Positions 9,886-17,440 of a stretch of 64,000 bases of DNA are shown here, one piece after another. Both the position numbers and the translations under genes were made by a program. The notes below the pieces were generated by a model, which saw only the letters and a list, made by a program, of their open reading frames with translations, was not told the DNA's origin and searched no databases. How positions within the stretch are numbered: position 1 is the first letter of the stretch; each line of letters starts with the position of its first letter. Origin of the DNA: Vibrio sp. CK2-1 (GTDB lineage Bacteria > Pseudomonadota > Gammaproteobacteria > Enterobacterales > Vibrionaceae); contig NZ_JAKKCJ010000001.1 of the NCBI RefSeq assembly GCF_021726515.1, positions 310,001-374,000 of the forward strand, read 5' to 3'.

Positions 9886-10830
9886 ATGTCACTTAAAAAA
9901 ACAGCACTATTCACGTTAGGCCTTACTAGCCTAGCCACTTTTAACGCCTACGCGAATCAATGTGAAACAGTACGTTTCTCGGATGTTGGCTGGACAGATA
10001 TCACCGCAACGACCGCCGTTACTAGCCAACTATTAAAAGGCATGGGCTACCAAACCGAAACTGAATTACTGTCGGTTCCCGTTACCTACTCCTCAATGGC
10101 CAATGGCGATATTGATGTCTTCCTTGGTAACTGGATGCCGACCATGGAAAATGACATCAAAAAATACCGCGAATCAGGCAAGGTAGAAACGGTTCGTGCC
10201 AACCTAGAAGGCGCTAAATACACGCTAGCAGTGCCTAAGTATGTGTACGATGCAGGAGTGAAAACCTTCGCGGATATCGCTAAAAATGCCGACAAATTTA
10301 ATGACCGAATTTACGGTATCGAACCAGGTAACGATGGTAACCGCCTACTACAAAGCATGATTGATCAAGATGCCTTTGGCCTAAAAGACTTCCGCCTAGT
10401 CGAATCTAGTGAAGCTGGCATGGTTTCTCAGGTCACCCGTGCGGTACGCCGTAATCAATGGATTGTTTACCTAGGTTGGGCTCCACACCCAATGAACAGC
10501 AAAGTTGAAATGGAATACCTTGCCGGTGGCGATGACTTCTTTGGTCCTAACTATGGTGGAGCAAGCGTACACACCAACGTACGCCAAGATTACTTAACCC
10601 AGTGTCCGAATATCGGCAACCTTTTAACTGATCTTAAATTCAGCCTGGAAATGGAAAACCAGATCATGAATTCAATCTTAAACCAAAACAAAAAGCCTGC
10701 TATCGCGGCTCGTGAATGGTTAAACCAACACCCTGAACAAATCCAAACTTGGCTCAAAAATGTCAAAACTCTTGATGGCCAACCTGCAGCACCAGCAGTG
10801 ATTGCTTATCTCAAGCAACCCGTTAAGTAA
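9886..10830 (+). CDS. proX: Choline/glycine-betaine ABC transporter substrate-binding protein
   Basis: Periplasmic binding protein (314 aa) of the OpuAC/ProX family, closest in appearance to choline-binding ChoX. The start at 9886 (MSLKKTALF) is preferred over the ATG six bases earlier because AAGGA lies 6 bases before it. There is a signal peptide (about residues 1-23, ending AYA), then VRFSDVGWTDITATTAV, with Trp/Tyr residues (GNWMPTM, VYLGWAPHPM) able to form the aromatic box that cages the quaternary ammonium group. It begins the importer part of the operon. A hairpin follows its stop. The symbol follows the betIBA-proXWV naming in vibrios; choX is an equally good name. Confidence 0.85.
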   Translation: MSLKKTALFTLGLTSLATFNAYANQCETVRFSDVGWTDITATTAVTSQLLKGMGYQTETELLSVPVTYSSMANGDIDVFLGNWMPTMENDIKKYRESGKVETVRANLEGAKYTLAVPKYVYDAGVKTFADIAKNADKFNDRIYGIEPGNDGNRLLQSMIDQDAFGLKDFRLVESSEAGMVSQVTRAVRRNQWIVYLGWAPHPMNSKVEMEYLAGGDDFFGPNYGGASVHTNVRQDYLTQCPNIGNLLTDLKFSLEMENQIMNSILNQNKKPAIAAREWLNQHPEQIQTWLKNVKTLDGQPAAPAVIAYLKQPVK

Positions 10831-10870
10831 TTAGCAAACGCAACACTCTTTTTTATATTTTCAATTGAAC

Positions 10871-10890
10871 TGGCGAGTGTAGGCTCGCCA
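10871..10890 (+). promoter_or_regulatory. Intercistronic hairpin between proX and proW
   Basis: Perfect 7-bp inverted repeat TGGCGAG / CTCGCCA with a 6-base loop, 40 bases after the binding-protein stop and 14 bases before the permease start. No T run follows, so it is not a classical terminator. Hairpins here often protect the upstream mRNA so that binding protein outnumbers permease; that role is inferred. Confidence 0.6.
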
Positions 10891-10904
10891 GATAAGGCAG
10901 TACT

Positions 10905-11750
10905 GTGAATTTTATTACCGATCATAAAATCCCACTCGGACATTGGATGGAAATTGTTGTCGATTGGCTCACCATCAATGCAGCAACACTTTTCGATGCA
11001 ATTTCTATCTTTCTTGAAACCATCATAATGAGCCTAGTCAGTGTCTTTCAATGGCTACCACCAGCCGTTCCTATCGTAGTCACCGCCGCACTGGCTTGGT
11101 ATTTACACCGTAAATTATCTTTAGTGGTGTTCATCATTGCCTCATTACTACTGATTTTAAATATGGGCTATTGGCAAGAAATGCTGGAAACCTTTGTTCT
11201 CGTCTTCGCGGCGACAACGATTTCCGTATTAATTGGCGTCCCACTAGGCATCATGGCAGCGCATCGCCCTTGGCTATATAACTTAATGCGCCCTATTTTA
11301 GATTTAATGCAAACCGTACCAACCTTTGTTTACTTAATCCCAACCTTAGTATTGTTTGGATTGGGGATCGTACCGGGCCTGATTTCGACCATTATTTTTG
11401 CTATCGCTGCACCGATTCGTTTGACCTATCTCGGCATTATTAAAGTACCGGACGAGCTGGTTGAAGCCGGTAAAGCATTTGGAGCCAACCGAATGAAGCT
11501 ATTGTTTAAAGTCGAGTTACCTGCGGCACTACCAAGCATTATGGCGGGTGTCACTCAATGCATTATGTTGTCGCTTTCTATGGTTGTCGTCGCGGCATTC
11601 GTTGGTGCGGATGGCTTAGGTAAACCTGTGATCCGAGCGTTAAACACCGTCAATATTTCTCAAGGATTCGAAGCTGGATTAGCTATTGTTCTGGTCGCCA
11701 TCATTCTTGATCGTTTATGTAAAACACCAAACCAAGCTAAAGAGGGATAA
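10905..11750 (+). CDS. proW: Choline/glycine-betaine ABC transporter permease
   Basis: Inner-membrane permease (281 aa) of the ProW/OpuAB/ChoW family. It starts with GTG and is followed by about six membrane segments. The EAA loop that docks the ATPase is clear near residues 185-205 (EAGKAFGANRMKLLFKVELP). The domain order (amphipathic N-terminus, then a binding-protein-dependent transport domain from about residue 95) and length fit ChoW. It lies 74 bases after the binding protein, with an intervening hairpin, and two bases before the ATPase gene. With its neighbours it should import choline for BetA/BetB or betaine directly. Confidence 0.88.
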   Translation: MNFITDHKIPLGHWMEIVVDWLTINAATLFDAISIFLETIIMSLVSVFQWLPPAVPIVVTAALAWYLHRKLSLVVFIIASLLLILNMGYWQEMLETFVLVFAATTISVLIGVPLGIMAAHRPWLYNLMRPILDLMQTVPTFVYLIPTLVLFGLGIVPGLISTIIFAIAAPIRLTYLGIIKVPDELVEAGKAFGANRMKLLFKVELPAALPSIMAGVTQCIMLSLSMVVVAAFVGADGLGKPVIRALNTVNISQGFEAGLAIVLVAIILDRLCKTPNQAKEG

Positions 11751-11752
11751 TT

Positions 11753-12964
11753 ATGGACGCAATTACAATTAACAATCTTGATGTGGTATTTGGTGACAAC
11801 CCAAACAAAGCGATCGAACTACTCGACAAAGGTGAATCTCGCCAAAATATTATTGACCAAACTGGCCAAGTCGTCGGAGTCGATGGCGTCAATATCAGTG
11901 TCAAAGAGGGTGAGATTTGTGTCCTGATGGGATTATCTGGCTCAGGTAAATCAAGCTTACTACGCGCGGTCAATGGCCTGAATACCATTTCTCGTGGTTC
12001 ATTAGAAATCAAAGATGGTGATAACCTAGTTGATCTTGCGAATTGTGATAGTGCAACTTTGCGCCATTTGCGAACTCATCGAGTCTCCATGGTGTTCCAA
12101 AAATTTGCCTTAATGCCTTGGCTGACGGTACTTGATAACGTTGCCTTTGGTTTAGAAATGAAGGGAATGAGCAAATCCGATCGCCGTAAAAAAGCACTCG
12201 AACAATTGGAAATGGTGAGCCTAGCAGAATGGGCAGATAAACACCCACACGAGTTGTCTGGTGGTATGCAACAACGTGTCGGTCTTGCGCGGGCTTTCGC
12301 TATGGATACCGATATCCTACTGATGGATGAACCGTTTTCAGCGCTCGATCCATTAATCCGCGCTCAACTGCAAGATGAGTTACTCGAACTGCAGAAAAAA
12401 CTGAACAAGACTATTTTGTTTGTCAGCCATGATTTAGATGAAGCGCTTAAAATCGGCAACAACATTGCGATTATGGAGTCCGGTCGATTGATCCAACACG
12501 GCACGCCAGAAGAAATTGTCCTCGCGCCTAAAACTCAATACGTTAAAGATTTTGTGGCACACACAAACCCACTCAACGTACTAAAAGGTCGCTCTTTAAT
12601 GCAACCGACTCACGATCTTAAGTCAGATGATAATCGCATTCAGTTATGCGCGAATACCGGGATTTGGATAGAAAAACCGACCTCTGCATCGAGTTTAGAT
12701 AATCTAGTCATCAACAGTACTGAGTCTTTGACGTTGGTAGAATGGGAAAAAATTCAAGATTTAGCGGCGATTGAGCCCAACATGCTGGTCATGGCAAGTC
12801 CTGAAATTAGTATGCGTGATGCCATTGAACTCAAAAATCGCACCGCTCACCCCGTTTTAATGGTTGAACATGGCAAGCTAGTTGGAGTATTGAACGACAG
12901 CGAGTTTTATAATGCTTTATTGGGTAATTATCAAAGCTTCGAGCAAAGCTCAAATGCAGCTTAA
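11753..12964 (+). CDS. proV: Choline/glycine-betaine ABC transporter ATP-binding protein
   Basis: ATPase (403 aa) of the ProV/ChoV type. An extended N-terminal region (about residues 1-45) precedes the nucleotide-binding domain with Walker A (GLSGSGKS, about 60-67), signature LSGGMQQR (about 168-175), Walker B (ILLMDEPFSALD, about 187-198) and the switch His (FVSHDLDEA). The C-terminal 120 residues form a regulatory region resembling degenerate CBS repeats (ending with HPVLMVEHGKLVGVLND), a layout used for osmotic gating in related importers. It is last in the bet operon and followed by a strong terminator. Confidence 0.9.
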   Translation: MDAITINNLDVVFGDNPNKAIELLDKGESRQNIIDQTGQVVGVDGVNISVKEGEICVLMGLSGSGKSSLLRAVNGLNTISRGSLEIKDGDNLVDLANCDSATLRHLRTHRVSMVFQKFALMPWLTVLDNVAFGLEMKGMSKSDRRKKALEQLEMVSLAEWADKHPHELSGGMQQRVGLARAFAMDTDILLMDEPFSALDPLIRAQLQDELLELQKKLNKTILFVSHDLDEALKIGNNIAIMESGRLIQHGTPEEIVLAPKTQYVKDFVAHTNPLNVLKGRSLMQPTHDLKSDDNRIQLCANTGIWIEKPTSASSLDNLVINSTESLTLVEWEKIQDLAAIEPNMLVMASPEISMRDAIELKNRTAHPVLMVEHGKLVGVLNDSEFYNALLGNYQSFEQSSNAA

Positions 12965-12991
12965 CCTACAGATAAGACAAGCTTACTAAAT

Positions 12992-13022
12992 AAAAAACTC
13001 TCGTATCGGCGAGAGTTTTTTT
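12992..13022 (+). terminator. Intrinsic terminator ending the bet operon
   Basis: Stem ACTCTCG / CGAGAGT with a 6-base loop, flanked by an A run on the left and a T run on the right, 28 bases after the proV stop. The flanking A/T runs allow it to work in both directions, so it may also end the convergent YtoQ-like transcript. Confidence 0.88.
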
Positions 13023-13037
13023 CATCTAAACAACCAT

Positions 13038-13484
13038 TTACTTCTGCAATAGCAAATACGCCAAAATATCCACGACTTGCTGCTGGGTAGTCGCCCAAGC
13101 TTGTGCGCTGGCATCAACTTCTTTTAGTGGGTGGATAATATCTTCGCTGTGCAAGGTGATATAAGGCTTATCCAACGCGGCACAATAACCCGCATCAAAA
13201 GCAGCGTTCCATTGTTTGTACTTATCACCAAAACGGATAATCGCTAGATCACATTGCTTAATTTGCTTTTGAATTCGAATCGCGTTCACTTTGGCAGATT
13301 TATGATCGCGCCAGAAGGAATTGGACTCCTCGCCTAGCCCATCACCAGCCGCATCACTACTGTCATGATCTGTCACTGCGGAACTAAATGTGATATCCAA
13401 TCCTTTATCTTCACAGCCTTGAATAATTTGGTTTCGCCAATCTGTATGTATTTCACCAGATAAATAAACATTCCAAGTCATCAT
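13038..13484 (-). CDS. YtoQ-family protein
   Basis: Cytoplasmic protein of 148 aa with the look of the YtoQ family (nucleoside 2-deoxyribosyltransferase-like fold): N-terminal WNVYLSGEIHTDWR, a central segment FWRDHKSAKVNAIRIQKQIKQCDLAIIRFG (quoted here in parts: FWRDHKSAKVNAI and QCDLAIIRFGDKY), and FDAGYCAALDKPYITLHSE. The reaction is not established for the family. It lies 12 bases after the ABM-like gene on the same strand, so the two probably form one transcript from the palindrome-containing promoter they share with the VOC gene. Confidence is good for the family and low for function. Confidence 0.75.
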   Translation of the reverse strand: MMTWNVYLSGEIHTDWRNQIIQGCEDKGLDITFSSAVTDHDSSDAAGDGLGEESNSFWRDHKSAKVNAIRIQKQIKQCDLAIIRFGDKYKQWNAAFDAGYCAALDKPYITLHSEDIIHPLKEVDASAQAWATTQQQVVDILAYLLLQK

Positions 13485-13496
13485 TACCCTCTACTT

Positions 13497-13796
13497 TTAT
13501 TTGCCATTTCTCTCAATAACATCACAACGTATGATGGATACATTTTCTACAATATCAGCAACATACTTACGACTATGAGCATAATGCGCCGTTTCTTTAT
13601 GTTCGCTTAAGGCTTGTTCATCACGGTACACTTCATAAATATAAAAGTGGTGATCATTGGTTTGATCTTCCAATACATCAAACACATAACAGCCTTCTTC
13701 ATTTAAAACAGAAGCCTTAGCATTCTCTTTCATTGCCGATAAATACTGCTCCCGACATCCCGCTTTTACTTCATTTTTTACAAAAATACAGAACAT
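13497..13796 (-). CDS. Antibiotic-biosynthesis-monooxygenase (ABM) domain protein, LsrG-like
   Basis: Small protein of 99 aa with a single ABM dimeric ferredoxin-like domain. The pattern FVKNEVKAGCREQYLSAM, then EEGCYVFDVLEDQ, HFYIYEVYRDEQALSEHKET and HY resembles the autoinducer-2-processing protein LsrG and quinol monooxygenases. Such proteins act without cofactors as homodimers in the cytoplasm. No lsr genes are nearby, so a role in AI-2 breakdown is only a possibility. It is first in a two-gene unit with the YtoQ-like gene and divergent from a VOC gene. Confidence 0.78.
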   Translation of the reverse strand: MFCIFVKNEVKAGCREQYLSAMKENAKASVLNEEGCYVFDVLEDQTNDHHFYIYEVYRDEQALSEHKETAHYAHSRKYVADIVENVSIIRCDVIERNGK

Positions 13797-13827
13797 AACT
13801 TTCTCCCTGATTCGCGAAACTCATTTT

Positions 13828-13851
13828 ATTGTATACAATTAATTATACAAA
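13828..13851. promoter_or_regulatory. Palindromic operator between ABM and VOC genes
   Basis: Perfect 12-base palindrome ATTGTATACAAT at 13828-13839, followed by a second half-site AATTATACAA in the same 74-base divergent gap, just before the VOC gene ribosome site (AAGGAGGA). The shape resembles GntR/FCD-type operators. The cognate regulator is not identifiable here. Confidence 0.6.
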
Positions 13852-13870
13852 GTCATTTTAAGGAGGAAAT

Positions 13871-14275
13871 ATGCAAAGACCAAAAGCATTTAATGGACTA
13901 AGACATTTGGCGTTAAAAGTGCACCCTTTTGAGGAATGTGTCCGTTTTTATCATGAAATTATGGGAATGGAGATACTCCGTCGAGCGAATGACAACCTAG
14001 TCTACCTAAGCTGTGGCAACGATAACTTATCACTATCTCACTCCGATTCAGAACAGGAAAGAGGTCACCATAATCTCGATCACTTTGGCTTTGTGGTAGA
14101 TAGCAAACAAGAGCTTCAACAATGGTATGAGTTTTTACAATCCCAAGGCGTTCCGTTGCTCGATACCCCTCACGATCATAGTGATGGCGCACGTAGTTTT
14201 CACTGTACCGATCCGGCGGGTAACGTGGTTCAACCTATTTATCATCCGGCGATTTCTGGGCAAAAGCTATCTTAG
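13871..14275 (+). CDS. VOC-family (glyoxalase/dioxygenase superfamily) protein
   Basis: 134-aa vicinal-oxygen-chelate protein with paired beta-alpha-beta-beta-beta modules. Candidate metal ligands are His in RHLALKV (about residue 12), His in LDHFGFVV (about 71), and a C-terminal acidic or His position near SFHCTDPAGNVVQP. Substrate is unknown; relatives include lyases, isomerases and ring-cleaving dioxygenases. A strong AAGGAGGAAAT ribosome site precedes the ATG. It is divergent from the ABM/YtoQ pair and shares their palindromic promoter, so the three genes may answer one signal. Confidence 0.78.
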   Translation: MQRPKAFNGLRHLALKVHPFEECVRFYHEIMGMEILRRANDNLVYLSCGNDNLSLSHSDSEQERGHHNLDHFGFVVDSKQELQQWYEFLQSQGVPLLDTPHDHSDGARSFHCTDPAGNVVQPIYHPAISGQKLS

Positions 14276-14283
14276 AGCCAAAA

Positions 14284-14310
14284 ATAAACCCGATACATGA
14301 TCGGGTTTGT
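14284..14310. terminator. Bidirectional terminator between VOC and oppA-like genes
   Basis: Stem AAACCCGAT / ATCGGGTTT with a 5-base loop between two convergent genes. A-rich and T-rich edges allow use from either side. Confidence 0.75.
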
Positions 14311-14336
14311 TAAAGCTGGTTGGGCTTAGAGAGTAC

Positions 14337-15953
14337 TTACTGAGCGAAATACAAATCCTTCGAATAAATACGCCCTTCCGCATTATGCATTGGGTAGCCG
14401 CCGAGTTTTGGATCGACTAAACGTGATTGCATAAAGTAGTAAATTGGTGCGATCGGCATATCTTGCGCCAGCATTTGTTCCGCCTGATCGTAGTATTGAT
14501 TTCGCTCTTTCACATCAACGGCAGATTGAGCTTTAGACAAGGCTTCATCGTATTTAGGGTTTACATAAGATGGGAAGTTTTTATCGTTATCAGAGCCTAA
14601 TAAGGTCAAGAACGTTGAGGCTTCATTGTAATCACCACACCAAGAAGCGCGCATGATGTCGAAGTTACGTTCTTGACGCGCGGCTAGGTAAGATTTCCAC
14701 TCTTGGTTATCGAGCGTGACTTCCATACCTAAATTCTTTTTCAGCATAGAGGCAATCGCCACTGCAATCGCTTTATGGTTTTCACTGGTGTTGTAAAGTA
14801 AGTCGGCTTTTAGCGGATTATTGTGGTCATAGCCCGCTTCTTTTAACAATTTAGCCGCTTCTTGATCGCGCTGTTGTTGGGTCCACTGACTGTATTCCGG
14901 CTGTGTCGCTTTGAAATTCGCAACATCTTGATGGGCAAACGTATAAGCGGGCACATTGCCTTTGGTAACGCCGTTAGCAATCACATCACGCATAATCGTG
15001 TATGAAATTGCTTTACGTACTCTAGGGTCATCAAACGGCTTACGCTTGGTGTTTAACGCGTAGTAATAAGTACACAACAGCGGCGTGATTTTATATGCAT
15101 CTGGGTGCTCTTGTTTTAGCTTGTCTACCATCGCAACAGGTACATCAGACGTAATGTCCACTTCACCCGTCATATAACGGTTCATCGCCGCAGTTTGGCT
15201 TTCAAACGGAATGTAAGTCACTTTGTTAATCACTGTATCTTTGTTATCCCAGTAATTAGGATTACGTTCCATTTCCAAGCGCTCATTGATCACCCAATTG
15301 GTTAGCTTATAAGCGCCATTGGAAACCATGTTTTCAGGCTTAGTCCAATTGTCACCATGCTTTTCAACCGCTTTTTGATTAATTGGCATCATCACAGTAT
15401 GCGCTGTCATGGCCACAAAATACGGTACAGGTTTATCTAATTGAAATTGTAATGTATGTTCATCTAGCGCTTTAACGCCAAGCTTTTCAACCGGTTGTTT
15501 ACCATCAATGATCGCTTCTGCATTGTTAATGCCAGTCAGTTTTAAGTACCAAGCGTTGGGTGACGCGAATTTTGGATCGACCGCAGTATGTAGGCTATAA
15601 ACAAAGTCTTGCGCGGTAACAGGCTCGCCGTTCGACCATTTAGCATCTTGGCGTAAATGGAAGGTGTAAGTCTGGTTATCTTTGGTTTCCCAGCTTTCAG
15701 CCACACCGGGAACCACACTACCATCTTGGTTTTGAATAACTAATCCTTCAAACAAGTCACGCAGAATATGCATCTCAGGAATGCCTTCTGCTTTTAAAGG
15801 ATTTAACGTTGCCGCTTCTGCATCGTTACCACGCACCAATTCTTGTTTTTTGGCTAGTGTGACACCATCAGGTACTTGAGCAGCAAAACTTGAAGTAGGT
15901 AAAAGAAGTGCGGAAAGGGTTAACGCTAAAACTGAAGGTTTAAAAGAGAGCAT
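14337..15953 (-). CDS. Peptide ABC transporter substrate-binding protein, OppA/MppA-like
   Basis: Periplasmic solute-binding protein (538 aa) of SBP family 5. Signal peptide about residues 1-24 (ending SFA). Family motifs: LVRGNDAEAATLNPLKAEG, GLVIQNQDGSVVPGVAESWE, and the C-terminal SRLVDPKLGGY typical of OppA/MppA. No oppBCDF permease genes accompany it. It sits two genes from mpaA and the Ala-Glu epimerase, so murein tripeptide binding (MppA role, using a shared Opp permease) fits the context; general oligopeptide binding is the alternative. Length equals E. coli MppA (537 aa). Divergent from mpaA. Confidence 0.85.
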   Translation of the reverse strand: MLSFKPSVLALTLSALLLPTSSFAAQVPDGVTLAKKQELVRGNDAEAATLNPLKAEGIPEMHILRDLFEGLVIQNQDGSVVPGVAESWETKDNQTYTFHLRQDAKWSNGEPVTAQDFVYSLHTAVDPKFASPNAWYLKLTGINNAEAIIDGKQPVEKLGVKALDEHTLQFQLDKPVPYFVAMTAHTVMMPINQKAVEKHGDNWTKPENMVSNGAYKLTNWVINERLEMERNPNYWDNKDTVINKVTYIPFESQTAAMNRYMTGEVDITSDVPVAMVDKLKQEHPDAYKITPLLCTYYYALNTKRKPFDDPRVRKAISYTIMRDVIANGVTKGNVPAYTFAHQDVANFKATQPEYSQWTQQQRDQEAAKLLKEAGYDHNNPLKADLLYNTSENHKAIAVAIASMLKKNLGMEVTLDNQEWKSYLAARQERNFDIMRASWCGDYNEASTFLTLLGSDNDKNFPSYVNPKYDEALSKAQSAVDVKERNQYYDQAEQMLAQDMPIAPIYYFMQSRLVDPKLGGYPMHNAEGRIYSKDLYFAQ

Positions 15954-16120
15954 GAGACTTCCTTGTAAATGAAGAAGTAATGGTAGAAAAGATAATAATA
16001 ACTATAACGTTAACTATGGTTTTAACCCATATTTTTATTACGATTTTATACTTTCTATGTGAGCCTAATTCGGTAATACTGCTTAATAATGGATTTACAA
16101 ATCTAGATTAGGAAGATCGT

Positions 16121-16831
16121 ATGGCTGTCATTCTTCGACCTCGTGAGCAACGCGCTCAATTTCAATTCAAACCCACTACCTATGGCCATTCTGTACTCGG
16201 TGCGCCGTTAGTGTATTTTCCCGCGCAAATCCAAGATGAAGATACCGGACTGATTATCGCCGGGACTCATGGTGATGAAACGGCTTCAATTGTTAGCCTA
16301 TCTTGCGCGCTTCGTTCAATAAAAGCTGGTCAACTTCGCCACCATGTTGTGCTCAGTATGAACCCAGATGGTAATCAATTTGGGACTCGCACCAATGCCA
16401 ATGGAGTGGATTTAAACCGCAACTTTGCTAGTCAAAATTGGCAAGCCGGCGGCACGGTATATCGTTGGAGTACTCAAGAGCCCGAGCGCGATGTTGCCGT
16501 GGGAACCGGTGAGACAGGCAATTCAGAACCAGAAACCGCGGCACTATGTCAGCTAATTGAAGAGCTCAACCCAGCATGGGTAACCTCATTCCATGAACCT
16601 TTAGCCTGCATTGACGATCCTAGCTTTTCACCTTTGGCGCATTGGTTATCTCAGAAAATGAACTTGCCGATGGTGAAAGACGTTGGCTACGACACACCAG
16701 GTTCATTTGGTTCTTGGTGTGCCGAACGTGATTTATTGTGCGTGACGGTAGAATTGCCACCTGTTTCAGCCGATTACGCCTGTGAGCATTATTTGGATAT
16801 GTTGGTGGAATTGCTGACCAAGCGATTTTAA
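16121..16831 (+). CDS. mpaA: Murein peptide amidase A (M14 carboxypeptidase)
   Basis: Zinc carboxypeptidase (236 aa) that in E. coli hydrolyses the gamma-D-Glu-mDAP bond of murein tripeptide in the cytoplasm. Zinc ligands His50 and Glu53 lie in AGTHGDETAS and His158 in SFHEPLACID; the catalytic Glu211 lies in VTVELPP. The substrate-binding loop has GVDLNRNF (about residues 95-102). There is no signal peptide, consistent with a cytosolic enzyme. Length matches E. coli MpaA (242 aa). It is divergent from the OppA/MppA-like gene; its end overlaps the DUF559 gene by 4 bases. In E. coli mpaA and the epimerase gene are also neighbours. Confidence 0.88.
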   Translation: MAVILRPREQRAQFQFKPTTYGHSVLGAPLVYFPAQIQDEDTGLIIAGTHGDETASIVSLSCALRSIKAGQLRHHVVLSMNPDGNQFGTRTNANGVDLNRNFASQNWQAGGTVYRWSTQEPERDVAVGTGETGNSEPETAALCQLIEELNPAWVTSFHEPLACIDDPSFSPLAHWLSQKMNLPMVKDVGYDTPGSFGSWCAERDLLCVTVELPPVSADYACEHYLDMLVELLTKRF

Positions 16832-17202
16832 TACTGATCTCTTAATTTCGTCTGTATATAAATATGAATCTGCTGGATTACTGCCGCCAATTCTTCACGA
16901 ACTTGCTGGTTAGTAAATCTAAGAATATTTAATCCGTTCTTTTTAAGATACTGATTTCTTTTCAAATCATACTGAACACCTTGCTCGGTATAATGGCTGT
17001 GACCATCGACTTCAATCACCAAATTCAACTTTGAGCAGTAGAAATCAACAATGTAGCTTCCAATGCCATGTTGACGCCTGAATTTAACTCCTAGTTGATT
17101 ATTCTTAATATGAAACCACAATATTTTTTCTGCTGGAGTTAAGTTACTCCTAAGTGATGAACGGTATGCTTTCGTTTTTTGTAAGTTATAGATCTTTCCC
17201 AT
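16828..17202 (-). CDS. DUF559 (Vsr-like endonuclease fold) protein
   Basis: 124-aa DUF559 protein. The family resembles very-short-patch-repair endonucleases; the catalytic-type segment FRRQHGIGSYIVDFYC followed by LVIEVDGHSHY (about residues 42-70) supplies the D...E-x-D residues of that fold. N-terminal LTPAEKILWFHIKN is also characteristic. Function is not established. The gene begins at the edge of a 223-base nested palindromic element and ends overlapping mpaA by 4 bases. It therefore interrupts the otherwise convergent mpaA/epimerase pair, which suggests it arrived with the element. Confidence 0.82.
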   Translation of the reverse strand: MGKIYNLQKTKAYRSSLRSNLTPAEKILWFHIKNNQLGVKFRRQHGIGSYIVDFYCSKLNLVIEVDGHSHYTEQGVQYDLKRNQYLKKNGLNILRFTNQQVREELAAVIQQIHIYIQTKLRDQY

Positions 17203-17425
17203 GCAACCCCCTCCAACTCCCCCTTATATTGACTAATAGGCCAAGTAACTCCAACGCTCAAGGGGGAGAGCTTGTCCGCTGTACAGGAAACTAGTCTATA
17301 AAAAACAAACTAAAGAATTGATTAAATTAGTTTGATTTTCAGCGCGCCACGTAATGTTCTCCCCCTTTATCGAATCACTATTGAGATAAGAAGTGTTGAT
17401 ATAAGGGGGAGTTAGAGGGGGTTGC
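17203..17425. repeat. Nested palindromic element next to the DUF559 gene
   Basis: The ends are 27-base inverted repeats (17203-17229 and 17399-17425) matching at 26 positions, containing C5-TC-x-AACT-C5-type tracts. Inside lie a second pair with AAGGGGGAGA (17260-17272 and its complement around 17356-17370) and a third, CAAACTAA / TTAGTTTG (17306-17313 and 17327-17334). The three pairs nest, so the whole can fold as one long hairpin. It starts one base before the DUF559 start codon. No transposase is visible. Confidence 0.8.
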
Positions 17426-17440
17426 TTACGATAAACTCAC

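Noticed and set aside
17203..17425. CRISPR-like reading of the repeated C/G tracts
   Set aside because: The repeats are inverted and nested, not direct and evenly spaced, and no cas genes are present.
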